Assembly (NCBI GenBank): GCA_025450755.1
Contig: JANWLR010000013.1
Location: forward strand, 1 to 64,000
Origin: Sphingomicrobium sp.
GTDB lineage: Bacteria; Pseudomonadota; Alphaproteobacteria; Sphingomonadales; Sphingomonadaceae
DNA: 64,000 nt
Reading direction: 5' to 3'
The notes beneath the pieces are model-generated. The model ran no database searches, was not told the DNA's origin, and saw only the letters and a program-made list of their open reading frames with translations. How positions within the stretch are numbered: the first letter of the stretch is position 1; each line of letters begins with the position of its first letter. The translations under genes were made by a program, and so were the position numbers. Of the stretch, positions 41,401 through 50,896 are shown piece after piece.

Positions 41401-42543
41401 ATGAACCGCAGCCCCGTCACCATCCGTCCGATCCAGAGCAAGAAGGACAAGAAGGCGTTCGTCGACTTCGCATGGGAGGTCTACAAGAACGATCCGGCCT
41501 GGGTGCCGCCGCTCAAGGACGAAGTCCACGGCCTGATCACCCCCGGCAAGAATCCCTGGTTCGAGCATGCCAAGGCGCAGCTCTGGCTCGCGACACGTGG
41601 CGGCAAGATCGTCGGGCGCATCAGCGCGCAGGTCGATGAGCTGGTCCAGGAGCATATGGGCAAGGGGATCGGCAATTGGGGTTTCCTCGATGCGCTCGAC
41701 GAGGAAGCCGCGCACGCGCTGATCGCGACCGCCGAGGACTGGCTTCGAGCGCAGGAAATGAAACAGGCGCTCGGACCGATCAGCCTGTCGATCTGGGACG
41801 AGCCGGGGCTGGAGATCGAGGGCTTCTCGGAAGACCCGACGGCGATGATGGGCCACCATCGGCCCGAATATCAGGCCTGGATCGAGTCTGCCGGTTACGC
41901 CAAGGCCAAGGATCTGCTGACCTACGAGGTCGACATCGCCCACTGGGACGATCCCAAGATCAACCGCCTGATCGCAATGGGAGAGAAGAACCCGCACATC
42001 CGCATCCGAATGGTCGACAAGTCGAAGTTCAACGAGGAAGCGCGGATCATCCTCAACATCCTCAACGATGCCTGGTCGAGCAACTGGGGCTATGTTCCGC
42101 TGACGGAGGCGGAGATCGAATATGCGGGCAAGAAGCTGAAGCCGATCATCTACAATGAGCTGGTCCGAGTCGCGGAGATCGACGGCGAGCCGGTCGCTTT
42201 CATGATCACCATCCCCGACATCAACGAGCTGACCAAGGACCTCAACGGCGAGCTCTTCCCCTTCAACTTCGTCAAACTGTTGTGGCGGCTGCGCAATCCA
42301 CGGGTGAAGCGGGCGCGCGTGCCGTTGATGGGGGTCGCAAAGAAGCTGCAACAATCGCGCATGGCGAGCATGCTCGCCTTCATGCTGATCGAATATACGA
42401 GGCGCGATTGCGTCGGGAAATTTGGGATCGGATTGGGCGAGTTCGGCTGGATCCTCGAGGACAACAAGGGGATGCTGTCGATCGCAGAGCTTCCCGGAGC
42501 GCGCGTCAATCATCGCTACCGGATCTACGAGAAGCAGCTGTAG
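41401..42543 (+). CDS. GNAT-like N-acyltransferase family protein
   Basis: 380 aa; VTIRPIQSKKDKKAFVDFAWEVYKNDPAWVPPLKDEVHGLITPGKNPWFEHAKAQLWLATRGGKIVGRISAQVD... Divergent from the desaturase. Confidence 0.75.
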   Translation: MNRSPVTIRPIQSKKDKKAFVDFAWEVYKNDPAWVPPLKDEVHGLITPGKNPWFEHAKAQLWLATRGGKIVGRISAQVDELVQEHMGKGIGNWGFLDALDEEAAHALIATAEDWLRAQEMKQALGPISLSIWDEPGLEIEGFSEDPTAMMGHHRPEYQAWIESAGYAKAKDLLTYEVDIAHWDDPKINRLIAMGEKNPHIRIRMVDKSKFNEEARIILNILNDAWSSNWGYVPLTEAEIEYAGKKLKPIIYNELVRVAEIDGEPVAFMITIPDINELTKDLNGELFPFNFVKLLWRLRNPRVKRARVPLMGVAKKLQQSRMASMLAFMLIEYTRRDCVGKFGIGLGEFGWILEDNKGMLSIAELPGARVNHRYRIYEKQL

Positions 42544-42567
42544 CGACCATCCTGGGGGTGGTCGCTA
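42541..42567. terminator. Inverted repeat overlapping GNAT stop codon
   Basis: TAGCGACCA-N9-TGGTCGCTA perfect 9-bp stem between convergent genes. Confidence 0.5.
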
Positions 42568-42595
42568 CGAAGCTGCTGCATCCTTCACTTTTGCC

Positions 42596-45500
42596 TTACA
42601 ATCCCAGGTTGATTCCGAGACGGCCGCCGATGCTGGTGCGGCCTTGTTGCTGTTCGGCGTCAGCATCAGCGAAGAAGGCAACGCTCGAACCGCCAGTCAG
42701 GAATCGCACACCGCCGCGCCAGCCGCTTTTGCGCTCGTCAGCGCTGAGCGTGAACGGATTGCCGGTGCCGAAGGAGGCGACCGTATCGCCAAGCGAGCTG
42801 CTGAGAATTTCGCGCCGGCCGCCCTCGAGCTCCACCCGCATCCAGCCCGAATCCTGGTCGTCAGCGCGCATGATCTGGTAACCGACGGCCACGAGGGCGT
42901 TCGCCGCCGCTTCGTTGCTGTTTCGACTACGCACGGTGAGATCGTAAGCCGTGCCACCACCGGTTTCAGTGAAGCCCTTCTCGTCCAATTTGTAATATTC
43001 CAGCGACACGTCGGGGCGGATCGTGAGCCTGCCAATAAGGGTCTCGTAGGAGACTCCGCCGGAAGCCGAATATAGGCGCCCGTTCCACTTGCCATCCGCT
43101 GTCCGGGTTACCGTGGCCGCTCCATCTAGCCCGGTGAACATGCGGGTGTTTGCGAAGTTGATGCTCCCCGCGGTGCCCCGCGCCCACGCCCGCAGCGGGC
43201 CCGTCCCGCCGCGCCAGTAGACGCCTGCCTCATAATGATTGCTGCCGAGCTGGCTGCCGCTGTGATGGTCCTTGCCATAATAATAGCCGAGCGTGACGCC
43301 AACGCTGCCGATGGGACCCAGCGGAAGGTCGTACCCACCGACGGCACCCCATCCACTGAGAGAATAGCTCGACGTGTTGCCGACCGACTTGCTCGTGTCG
43401 AACGCCACCTGCTGCACCCAGAGGCCATGGATCAGGCCCGGCTGCGTCAGGATATCGGCCGCGAGACGTGACGGCTTGGTCGCTACTTCGAACGCTCCTC
43501 CGGAATGGTCCGGAAGCATCTGCTGTAGGTTGACTTTCAGCGTCTGGGCGTCTGTCGCCCCGAGAAACACACCAGCCACGGCATTGTCGGTATCGGCTGC
43601 AACCAGCGCGGCGTCGATGACCGAAGCCTCGGAACGGTTCAAGCCGAGCTCGGAATTGGTCTTGCGCTGGACGCTCAGCGTGACCTGGCCTGTCGCGTTA
43701 TTGGCTGTGAGCGTGCTGTCGAACAGGAACGGCAAATTCACCGACGAGCTGGTGAGGTTCTGGCCTCCTACCAGGTTTCCAGCGCTGACGATCGTGTAGG
43801 TGCCGGCCGCGGTCCCGACATGATCGAACGTCAGGACAAACTTCGCCCCGCTCGCGAAATTTGCTGTTCCGGAGACGTTGTATAGCGTGTGCGTGGAATC
43901 GCCGATCTTCACCCCGAGCGCGGCGCCCGACGCCGCGGTCAGCGAAGCGAGATTAACCGTACCCGCATTGCGAAGGTCGAGGGTGCTTCCCGATCCCAAG
44001 GTGACAGCCAGACCATTGGTGTTGGCAAGAGTGCCGCGGAATAACCCATTGGATAAGCTCAGCGCGTCCGCTCCGCCGCCGAAGTCGACGTTGCCGATCA
44101 CGCTTCCGGCCTGGATGTCGAGCGAATCGTTGCCAGAGCCGAATTTGACATTCCCCAAGATTGCGGGCGCCGGTTTGCCCGACGCCGCTGCGACCTGGCG
44201 AACGATGGCGCCGGTGGGTGTCGAACTAAGGTCAATCGCGGATGCCGAAGTGCCGAGCGTGGACGCACTGACAATGCTGATCGAACCGCTGTTCTGGACC
44301 AGCGCCACCGTCCCCGATCTGTCGACGATCCCGGCCGCCGTGCCGTCAGTGCCCGACCGGGTGATCAGCATGTTGCCGCTATTGGTAATCGAGTTCACGG
44401 TCGCGCCAGCGTCGATCAGGATACCCTGCGCCGCCGTCGTTGCGGTGCCTCCACCCGTGGCATTGGTGGACCCGGAAAGCAGGATTTGAGGCACATTGGC
44501 CCCGCTTCCAATATGGATTGCGGTCGCATTGGCATTGGTTGCTGTCGCGGTGATCGCGCCAGTGACGGTCATTCCGCCGGTGATGTTCACCGCGTGACCC
44601 GTCCCGCCGATCTCGAGTCCGGTCGCGTTGATGCCGCTGAAGACCCCTGCGCCGGTGACGCTGCCCTTGATCACCAGTCCAGCGCCGGTCGACGCGACCG
44701 GACCGATGGCTATGTCCTGCGTGGACGAACCGATCTTGAGCGCGGGCGCTGAGCCTAAGCTGACCACCGACGCCGTTGTCTCGCTGGCATCGGGAATTCC
44801 GTCATTGTCCTCGTCGGTATTATTCGGGTCATTGTCGGCGGGACGCGTATCCAACAGGACCCCGCCCGCGACATTCCCGGCGATGAGCACGGCGGGTCCG
44901 CCCTGCACCAGGTCGTCCGTATCCAGCTTCGACGGATCGGAGGGGGGCGTCGTGGAACGATAGCCGGTGGCGGTGACGTTGCCCTGGATCGTAACCGCCC
45001 CGCCGATGTTGCCCCCGATCAGGACGCCGATTGAATTCTGGCCGATGACGCTGACCGTGCTGGCGTTGCCGACGACGAGGTTGCCGGTGACCGCACCGGT
45101 GCGAAGACCGACGCCATTGTCGCCAAGGACCGAGATCGACCCGCTGTTGCCGTTGAACGAACCGTTGAGCGAGCTGTCTAGCGCGATTCCGGCCGAGTTG
45201 TTGCCCTTGATGGTGATCCCGCCGCCGTTGGTGATGTTGCCGGTATAGGCGCCCCCCGGGGCAAGATGGATTCCGAAGCGGTTGTTGCCCTGTGCGAACG
45301 GTCCATCGAGGTCGCCGTCATTGTCGTTGTCCGTGGGCGTGTAATTTTCATCGATGGTGATCGAGCCAGTGTTGGAAATGTCGCCCGCGAAACCCGGGTT
45401 TGCAAGAATGCCGGTGGCGCCATTCACTCCCTGGATTGCGAGAGCGCCCTCATTGGTCACCTTGTTGTTGCTGTCGATCGTGATCACCGTCGTTAAAGCA

Positions 45501-45664
45501 CCCGTCGGTTTGATCGAGCCGGTCGAGGTGACGTGGATAGCACCCGCCGAGCTGGTTGCGAGTGGCGTGGTGGTTGCGGTGCTGATGGTCGTGTCCGCCC
45601 AAGCTGTGGAGGCGGAAAAGAGGGCGAGAGTGACGAGGGAAGTGGACGATAGAAGCAGGCGCAT
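42596..45664 (-). CDS. Autotransporter (type V) with beta-barrel C-terminal domain
   Basis: Signal peptide MRLLLSSTSLVTLALFSASTAWA; repetitive G/N/T-rich passenger (SNTGSITI.., GNVKFGSGNDSLDI); C-terminal barrel ending GRLGINLGL. Start at 45664. Confidence 0.9.
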   Translation of the reverse strand: MRLLLSSTSLVTLALFSASTAWADTTISTATTTPLATSSAGAIHVTSTGSIKPTGALTTVITIDSNNKVTNEGALAIQGVNGATGILANPGFAGDISNTGSITIDENYTPTDNDNDGDLDGPFAQGNNRFGIHLAPGGAYTGNITNGGGITIKGNNSAGIALDSSLNGSFNGNSGSISVLGDNGVGLRTGAVTGNLVVGNASTVSVIGQNSIGVLIGGNIGGAVTIQGNVTATGYRSTTPPSDPSKLDTDDLVQGGPAVLIAGNVAGGVLLDTRPADNDPNNTDEDNDGIPDASETTASVVSLGSAPALKIGSSTQDIAIGPVASTGAGLVIKGSVTGAGVFSGINATGLEIGGTGHAVNITGGMTVTGAITATATNANATAIHIGSGANVPQILLSGSTNATGGGTATTAAQGILIDAGATVNSITNSGNMLITRSGTDGTAAGIVDRSGTVALVQNSGSISIVSASTLGTSASAIDLSSTPTGAIVRQVAAASGKPAPAILGNVKFGSGNDSLDIQAGSVIGNVDFGGGADALSLSNGLFRGTLANTNGLAVTLGSGSTLDLRNAGTVNLASLTAASGAALGVKIGDSTHTLYNVSGTANFASGAKFVLTFDHVGTAAGTYTIVSAGNLVGGQNLTSSSVNLPFLFDSTLTANNATGQVTLSVQRKTNSELGLNRSEASVIDAALVAADTDNAVAGVFLGATDAQTLKVNLQQMLPDHSGGAFEVATKPSRLAADILTQPGLIHGLWVQQVAFDTSKSVGNTSSYSLSGWGAVGGYDLPLGPIGSVGVTLGYYYGKDHHSGSQLGSNHYEAGVYWRGGTGPLRAWARGTAGSINFANTRMFTGLDGAATVTRTADGKWNGRLYSASGGVSYETLIGRLTIRPDVSLEYYKLDEKGFTETGGGTAYDLTVRSRNSNEAAANALVAVGYQIMRADDQDSGWMRVELEGGRREILSSSLGDTVASFGTGNPFTLSADERKSGWRGGVRFLTGGSSVAFFADADAEQQQGRTSIGGRLGINLGL

Positions 45665-45928
45665 TGTGACAATAATCCCCTTGTCCGGCAGCGCCCCGCC
45701 GCTCCCGGTTTGTTGGCGTGCAAGTCTCCGGCCCGCGAGGCGCGTGCCCCGCAGGAAAGAGGACAATCGAAACTGGGAGGAGCGGGGGACGGCGGACGCC
45801 GGCCCGTTGAGCCTCCGGAACGAAGCCGGCCTAGAGTGGATGGAACCTGAAGCCCGGATGAACGGCTGTTAAGCTACTAGAACCACGCGCCGTCAATTGC
45901 GGGATACAAAGCGAAGGATCGCCTGGGT

Positions 45929-46702
45929 CTAGTTCAGCTCCACCCATGTGGGCGCGTGGTCCGAGGCCTTCTCCTCGCCGCGCGCCCATCGATCGACGCC
46001 CGCGCCCTGCAGTCGGTCGGCCGCTTCGGGTGAGCAAAGCAAATGGTCGAGCCGGAAGCCCAGATCGCGCTGCCAGCAGCCCGCAGTATAGTCCCAGAAG
46101 GTGTAGAGCTTCTCTTCGCTGGGATGCAGCGCACGCAAGGCATCGGTCCAGCCCTGGTTGATAATCCGGCGCCATCGCTGCCGCGCTTCGGGCTGCATTA
46201 CTGCATCATTCTGCGTCGCGCGCACCGAAAAGACGTCGCGATCTTCGGGAACGACATTCCAGTCGCCGCACAGAATCGCTGGCCTTTCCAGTTGCAGAAG
46301 CTCGGCGGCATGCGCGCACAGGCGCTCCATCCAGTTGATCTTGTACGAAAACTTCTCAGTGCCGACCGGATTGCCGTTGGGAAGGTAGAGTGAGCCGACG
46401 ATCTGGCCGAGGACCTCCGCCTCGATGTAGCGGCTGTGCGTATCATCCGGATCGCCCGGCAGGCCGACGCGCCTCAATTCGGGGGTATGACCCTTTGCTA
46501 GAACGGCTACTCCGTTGAAGCCCTTCTGCCCGTGCCACACGGCGCCATAGCCCGCCGCCTCGATGTCAGCGATCGGCAGCGATTCATCGGCGCATTTGAG
46601 CTCCTGGAGGCAGACGATGTCGGGGTTCTCCCGGTCGAGCCATTCGAGCAGACGCGGCAGGCGCGCGCGGATTCCGTTGAGGTTGTAGGTGGCAAGCTTC
46701 AC
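45929..46702 (-). CDS. xth: Exodeoxyribonuclease III
   Basis: MKLATYNLNGIRARLPRLLEWLDRENPDIVCLQELKCADES...CGDWNVVPEDRDV...FRLDHLLCSPEAADRL. Confidence 0.94.
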   Translation of the reverse strand: MKLATYNLNGIRARLPRLLEWLDRENPDIVCLQELKCADESLPIADIEAAGYGAVWHGQKGFNGVAVLAKGHTPELRRVGLPGDPDDTHSRYIEAEVLGQIVGSLYLPNGNPVGTEKFSYKINWMERLCAHAAELLQLERPAILCGDWNVVPEDRDVFSVRATQNDAVMQPEARQRWRRIINQGWTDALRALHPSEEKLYTFWDYTAGCWQRDLGFRLDHLLCSPEAADRLQGAGVDRWARGEEKASDHAPTWVELN

Positions 46703-46725
46703 GCACCCCGCTTAGCGGCGGGCGT

Positions 46726-47463
46726 TCAAGCAGGAAAGCGCGCGTAGCCTCTCTGCGTCACCCGGTCGACGCACGAACGATATTCTTCGAACGCGCAGTC
46801 GCCCTCATGCACGACGCCGATGGTCCGGTTCTCCTCGGCAGTAGTCGGCAGAAGGACGATTGGAACGGCTGCCGGGATCAGCTGAGCGCCCTCACCCGCG
46901 GCGAGCGTCAACAAAATCCCGCTGAGCAAATGGCCAGAGGGCCGGTTGAGAAGAGCCACTCGATACTGGCCCTGCGAAATGGTGACGAGATAAATGGCGC
47001 CGGAAATATTTGGGAAAGAGACGAAGCCTTTCTGCTCGTAATCGCTGTCGGTCCGGGCCGCTTCGCTGAAGACGAGGTGGCCGCCCTCTGCGTCCCAGCT
47101 GATTGAGGTGAGATAGGCAAAGATCGCCCCGGCTTCGCTGAACGATGGCCGCAATGTGAGATAGGTGGCTTCGAGCCACTGCACCGCGGGACGGGCATAG
47201 GCACCCATCGACTCAGGAGCGAATAGCCGCGGCGCCTCACGCGCGGGACCTTTCGCGCGCAGGGGAGTGCCGAGCGCATCCTCAAGCCTGACCACGGTCG
47301 CGAGCGTGAACGGCCTTCGGCCCGCAAGCGCCTTCTCGAGAGTCGACAGGCTGACCCTCGCCTCATCAGCGAGCCACTGGCGCGACAGCCGACGCCTCGC
47401 AAGCTCCTCACGGACGACCAGCGCTACCGATTGACTGCCTTCTTCGCTCAATTCGCCATGCAT
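46726..47463 (-). CDS. XRE-family HTH transcriptional regulator with C-terminal sensory-like domain
   Basis: REELARRRLSRQWLADEARVSLSTLEKALAGRRPFTLATVVRLEDALG HTH. Start MHGELSEEG at 47463; the upstream ORF extension is rejected. Confidence 0.85.
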   Translation of the reverse strand: MHGELSEEGSQSVALVVREELARRRLSRQWLADEARVSLSTLEKALAGRRPFTLATVVRLEDALGTPLRAKGPAREAPRLFAPESMGAYARPAVQWLEATYLTLRPSFSEAGAIFAYLTSISWDAEGGHLVFSEAARTDSDYEQKGFVSFPNISGAIYLVTISQGQYRVALLNRPSGHLLSGILLTLAAGEGAQLIPAAVPIVLLPTTAEENRTIGVVHEGDCAFEEYRSCVDRVTQRGYARFPA

Positions 47464-47480
47464 GGACTCGTCCCCTGAGA

Positions 47481-47510
47481 GCGCACATCTCCGCACATTT
47501 CCGCACATTT
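47481..47510. repeat. Three tandem 10-bp repeats (putative operator)
   Basis: GCGCACATCT CCGCACATTT CCGCACATTT, immediately upstream of the XRE regulator start at 47463. Confidence 0.65.
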
Positions 47511-47636
47511 CGTCAACCGACAGCACGACCCGTGCCAGCGGAAGGCGCGCATTTCCGGGAGTTTCCCGTGGCGCCACCAAGCTGTGTGGAGGCATATGGC
47601 TGCACGGGTTCACTCACATTCGAAAGGGAATGAACG

Positions 47637-47741
47637 GTGCTCAGCAGCCGCGCAATGACAGGGATCGGGGGCGTCGTCGTCGTCACCGCATTGCTGCTCG
47701 CGATGCAGCTGATCTCGGGCATTCAGGCGTTCCCGCTATGA
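47637..47741 (+). CDS. Putative 34-aa single-TM peptide
   Basis: GTG start: (M)LSSRAMTGIGGVVVVTALLLAMQLISGIQAFPL*; high-GC third positions; ATGA overlap with the next small ORF. Confidence 0.35.
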   Translation: MLSSRAMTGIGGVVVVTALLLAMQLISGIQAFPL

Positions 47742-47914
47742 GTCCGCTGTGGCCGGATTTCGCGCTTGCACGCGTCGCCTGGGCCAAGGCCGAAGCCGAC
47801 GGTTCGGTCCTTGGGGGCAAGGCAAAGCTGTCCGCGGCTGGAATGCCAACGACTGCCAGTCGCCCGGTGCGACGCGTGCATCAATCGTGGCTCAGCAACA
47901 GCTTCGCGCGGTAA
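47738..47914 (+). CDS. Small hypothetical protein
   Basis: MSPLWPDFALARVAWAKAEADGSVLGGKAKLSAAGMPTTASRPVRRVHQSWLSNSFAR*, 58 aa. Confidence 0.35.
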   Translation: MSPLWPDFALARVAWAKAEADGSVLGGKAKLSAAGMPTTASRPVRRVHQSWLSNSFAR

Positions 47915-47915
47915 G

Positions 47916-48284
47916 CTAGACCGAGAAGCTGCTCCCGCAGCCACACCCCGACTGCGCATTCGGGTTTGTCACGCGGAAGGCCGCGCCTCCCAGATCCTCG
48001 ACGAAATCGACGGCAGAGCCTTTGACGAGATCGAGGCTGATCGGGTCGACGACAAGCTTGACTCCGTCGGTTTCGACGACCTCGTCATCGTTCTCGGCGG
48101 TTTCGGCAAGCTCAAACTTGTACGTGAACCCGGCACAGCCGCCGCCGTCGACGGCAAGGCGGAGAATCGCCGGCCTGTCCTGACGCTCGGCAATCCAGGC
48201 GACACGCCTGGCCGCATTTTGGGTAAGGGTGATCAGAGGCTCGCTCACGCTTGCGAAGATAGGAAGCGCCGGAGCGCCGGACAA
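47916..48284 (-). CDS. erpA: Iron-sulfur cluster insertion protein (HesB/IscA/ErpA family)
   Basis: LTQNAARRVAWIAERQDRPAILRLAVDGGGCAGFTYKFELAE...NPNAQSGCGCGSSFSV, conserved C and CGCG. Confidence 0.9.
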   Translation of the reverse strand: MSGAPALPIFASVSEPLITLTQNAARRVAWIAERQDRPAILRLAVDGGGCAGFTYKFELAETAENDDEVVETDGVKLVVDPISLDLVKGSAVDFVEDLGGAAFRVTNPNAQSGCGCGSSFSV

Positions 48285-48289
48285 CTCTC

Positions 48290-49339
48290 TTAGCGCTGGG
48301 CGCCAGGAGCCGGTCCGCCAACCGCGTCCATCGAGGCTGCGCCGGCGCGCTTCTGCATCGCAAGCACATAGTCGGTCGACTTCATGAACGGGATCGGGTT
48401 CACCGGGCGCCCATCGATCCGCACTTCATAGTGCAGGTGGTTGCCGGTCGAGCGGCCGGTCGAACCCATGCGGCCGATCTGCTCACCACGAGTCACGTGA
48501 TCGCCTTCGTGGACGAGCACCGCCGACATGTGTCCGTAACGCGTGGAAATCCCACGGCCGTGATCGATTTCGACCATGTTTCCGTAGCCGCCGCTATTCC
48601 AGCCCGCGCGGGTGACGGTGCCGTCGGCCGTCGCATAGATCGGCGTTCCATAGGCGCCGGCAAGATCGATTCCTGGATGGAAGCCAGCTCCGTGCTCAAA
48701 CGGATCGGAACGAACGCCAAAGCCGCTGCTGAAGGTCACTGCGGCCTGCACCGGCTTGTCGGAAGGAATGGCAATAACGCCATCCTGAAGCTGATCGAGC
48801 TTCTTCCAGCTGTCGAACAGCGCCTTGAACGTCGCGTTGCCGGCACTCTCAAACGGGCCGCCGACGCCGTCAGGGCTTCCGACGCGGGCCGGGCTGATGC
48901 CAAGGCGCTTTAGCTCGGCAGCAGTGACTTCGTACCGGACGTTGAGCGCCTTTGCGACCAGCGCGGCCTGCTCGAGTTGCTGTTGCTCGACACGGGCGAG
49001 CGGCCCGTCCCGAGCGACGCGGCCGCTACTGACAGCGGCGGCAAGCTGCGCCGGGTCGATCTTCTGGCCGGCAAGCGCAGCCTCGATCAGAGATTGGCGC
49101 CGTTCGATCGTGCGGGCCCGGGCTTCGGTCGCGGCTGAAAGGCTCATCGTCACGGCGTGCGGACGTGTGATCAGTCGCGCTGTGGCGTATCCCGCCCAGC
49201 CGACGAGCGCCAGCAACGTTACGAAAAACACCGCTTGAAGCGGTGCTGAGATGCGGAATCTCCGGAGCTTAGAGCCGTCATGAATAAAAAAATCACGGTC
49301 GCGAAACAGGCCGGTCGTGGCTGCCAACACGTGAGACAT
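48290..49339 (-). CDS. M23 family metallopeptidase (LytM domain)
   Basis: N-terminal TM, then SGFGVRSDPFEHGAGFHPGIDLAGAYGTPIYATADGTVTRAGWNSGGYGNMVEIDHGRGISTRYGHMS...GSTGRSTGNHLHYEVRIDG. Start at 49339. Confidence 0.93.
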   Translation of the reverse strand: MSHVLAATTGLFRDRDFFIHDGSKLRRFRISAPLQAVFFVTLLALVGWAGYATARLITRPHAVTMSLSAATEARARTIERRQSLIEAALAGQKIDPAQLAAAVSSGRVARDGPLARVEQQQLEQAALVAKALNVRYEVTAAELKRLGISPARVGSPDGVGGPFESAGNATFKALFDSWKKLDQLQDGVIAIPSDKPVQAAVTFSSGFGVRSDPFEHGAGFHPGIDLAGAYGTPIYATADGTVTRAGWNSGGYGNMVEIDHGRGISTRYGHMSAVLVHEGDHVTRGEQIGRMGSTGRSTGNHLHYEVRIDGRPVNPIPFMKSTDYVLAMQKRAGAASMDAVGGPAPGAQR

Positions 49340-49689
49340 TTTGATCCCGCTCCAAATCATCACGGACGCGCCGAAGGCACGCCGCCAGAAAATCCGTTCT
49401 GAAAGGAGCTCCCCAGCCCCCTGCCGAACCCGCGAATTGCCCGTCGCGAGCTGGCATTGCCGACACTGCTTTCGGTTGGTTAACAAATTCAACCTTTGGA
49501 CCGGCGGCACGGGACGAATCGTCCGGTCAGCGCGGTGAGCCGTTCAACTCTGCACCTGCGATGCTCGGATTCGAGCAATTTCAACCTGTTGTGCAGCGCA
49601 GCATCAATCGTTTGAGACTCGCAACGTCGCGAATCTTTCGCCCCTGCCTTGCGAGTGCCACAATGCGCCTTACAAGCGGCTCCGGGCCA

Positions 49690-49727
49690 CGCCGTCCCAA
49701 CGCGGCGCGAGCTCTCTGCAAGGAGAG
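49690..49727 (+). ncRNA. Candidate serC leader RNA (two tandem hairpins at the serC start)
   Basis: Hairpin 1 CGCCG-tcccaacg-CGGCG (49690-49707). Hairpin 2 CTCTCT-GCAA-GGAGAG (49712-49727), a GNRA loop whose 3' arm is the SD. Located directly before the serC TTG start, as in the alphaproteobacterial serC motif. Confidence 0.55.
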
Positions 49728-49732
49728 TGACA

Positions 49733-50896
49733 TTGACTGAAGCCGTTACCGCGCAGGCACTGCGCGCACCCAAGCCCATCACCAAGGCTGACCGGCCGTT
49801 CTTTTCCTCGGGCCCTTGTGCCAAGCCGCCAGGCTTCGCCGCGAGCAAGCTCGACACGTCGGCGCTCGGTCGCTCGCATCGAGGCACGGTGGGCAAGGCA
49901 AAGCTCGCCGAAGCAATCGAGCGAACTCATGCGTTGCTGCGCCTGCCTGCCGACTATCGTTTGGGAATCGTACCTGCATCCGACACCGGGGCGATGGAAA
50001 TGGCACTGTGGTCGCTGCTTGGGACCAGGCCGGTGACAATGCTCGCCTGGGAAAGCTTCGGCGCCGGTTGGGTTACCGACGTTGCCAAACAACTCAAGCT
50101 CGATGCCGAGATTCGAACCGCTGATTACGGCAAGATCGCGGAGCTCGGCGGCATTGCTCCGACGAACGATGTCGTCTTCACCTGGAACGGTACGACCAGC
50201 GGCGTGCGCGTGCCCAATGCCGACTGGATCGTCGCCGACCGCACGGGTCTTACGGTCTGTGACGCGACATCGGCCGCATTCGCGCAGGATATCGACTGGC
50301 AGATGATCGATGTCGGCACCTTCAGCTGGCAGAAGGCGCTCGGTGGCGAAGCAGCGCATGGCATGCTTGTCCTCAGCCCGCGTGCTGTCGCGAGGCTGGA
50401 AGGCGAGCCCGCGCCGCGGCCGCTCCCCAAGATTTTCCGTCTGACCAAGGGTGGCAAGCTAATCGAGGGCGTTTTCAAAGGCGAGACGATCAACACGCCC
50501 TCGATGCTGGCAGTAGAGGACTGGCTCTTTTGCCTTGATTGGGCGGAGGGGACCGGAGGTCTGGATGCTCTGATCGCCCGCGCCGATGCCAATGCCGCGG
50601 CGCTCGATCTTTGGGTCCAGTCAGCGGATTGGATAGAGCATCTCGTGGCCGATCCGGCGATCCGCTCAAATAGCTCGGTCTGCCTGCAGTTCGCCGACCG
50701 CTCGGACGAGGAGGCGAACCGCGCTCGGCAGAAAGCGCTCGGCCAGCTTCTCGAGCGCGAGGGAGCAGCCTATGACATCACCGCCTACCGCGACGCGCCT
50801 CCCGGTCTTCGGATCTGGTGCGGGGCAACGGTCGAAACGAGTGACATCGAGGCCCTCGGTCCTTGGCTCGATTGGGCGTGGGAGGAAACGCGATGA
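49733..50896 (+). CDS. serC: Phosphoserine transaminase
   Basis: [37 protein letters not shown]...[13 protein letters not shown]-type PLP enzyme. TTG start at 49733 after AGGAGAG. Followed by serA with ATGA overlap. Confidence 0.9.
   Translation: MTEAVTAQALRAPKPITKADRPFFSSGPCAKPPGFAASKLDTSALGRSHRGTVGKAKLAEAIERTHALLRLPADYRLGIVPASDTGAMEMALWSLLGTRPVTMLAWESFGAGWVTDVAKQLKLDAEIRTADYGKIAELGGIAPTNDVVFTWNGTTSGVRVPNADWIVADRTGLTVCDATSAAFAQDIDWQMIDVGTFSWQKALGGEAAHGMLVLSPRAVARLEGEPAPRPLPKIFRLTKGGKLIEGVFKGETINTPSMLAVEDWLFCLDWAEGTGGLDALIARADANAAALDLWVQSADWIEHLVADPAIRSNSSVCLQFADRSDEEANRARQKALGQLLEREGAAYDITAYRDAPPGLRIWCGATVETSDIEALGPWLDWAWEETR

Noticed and set aside
47485-47515. Tandem repeats as a CRISPR or integration site
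   Set aside because: Only three contiguous 10-bp units without spacers; an operator is the simpler explanation.
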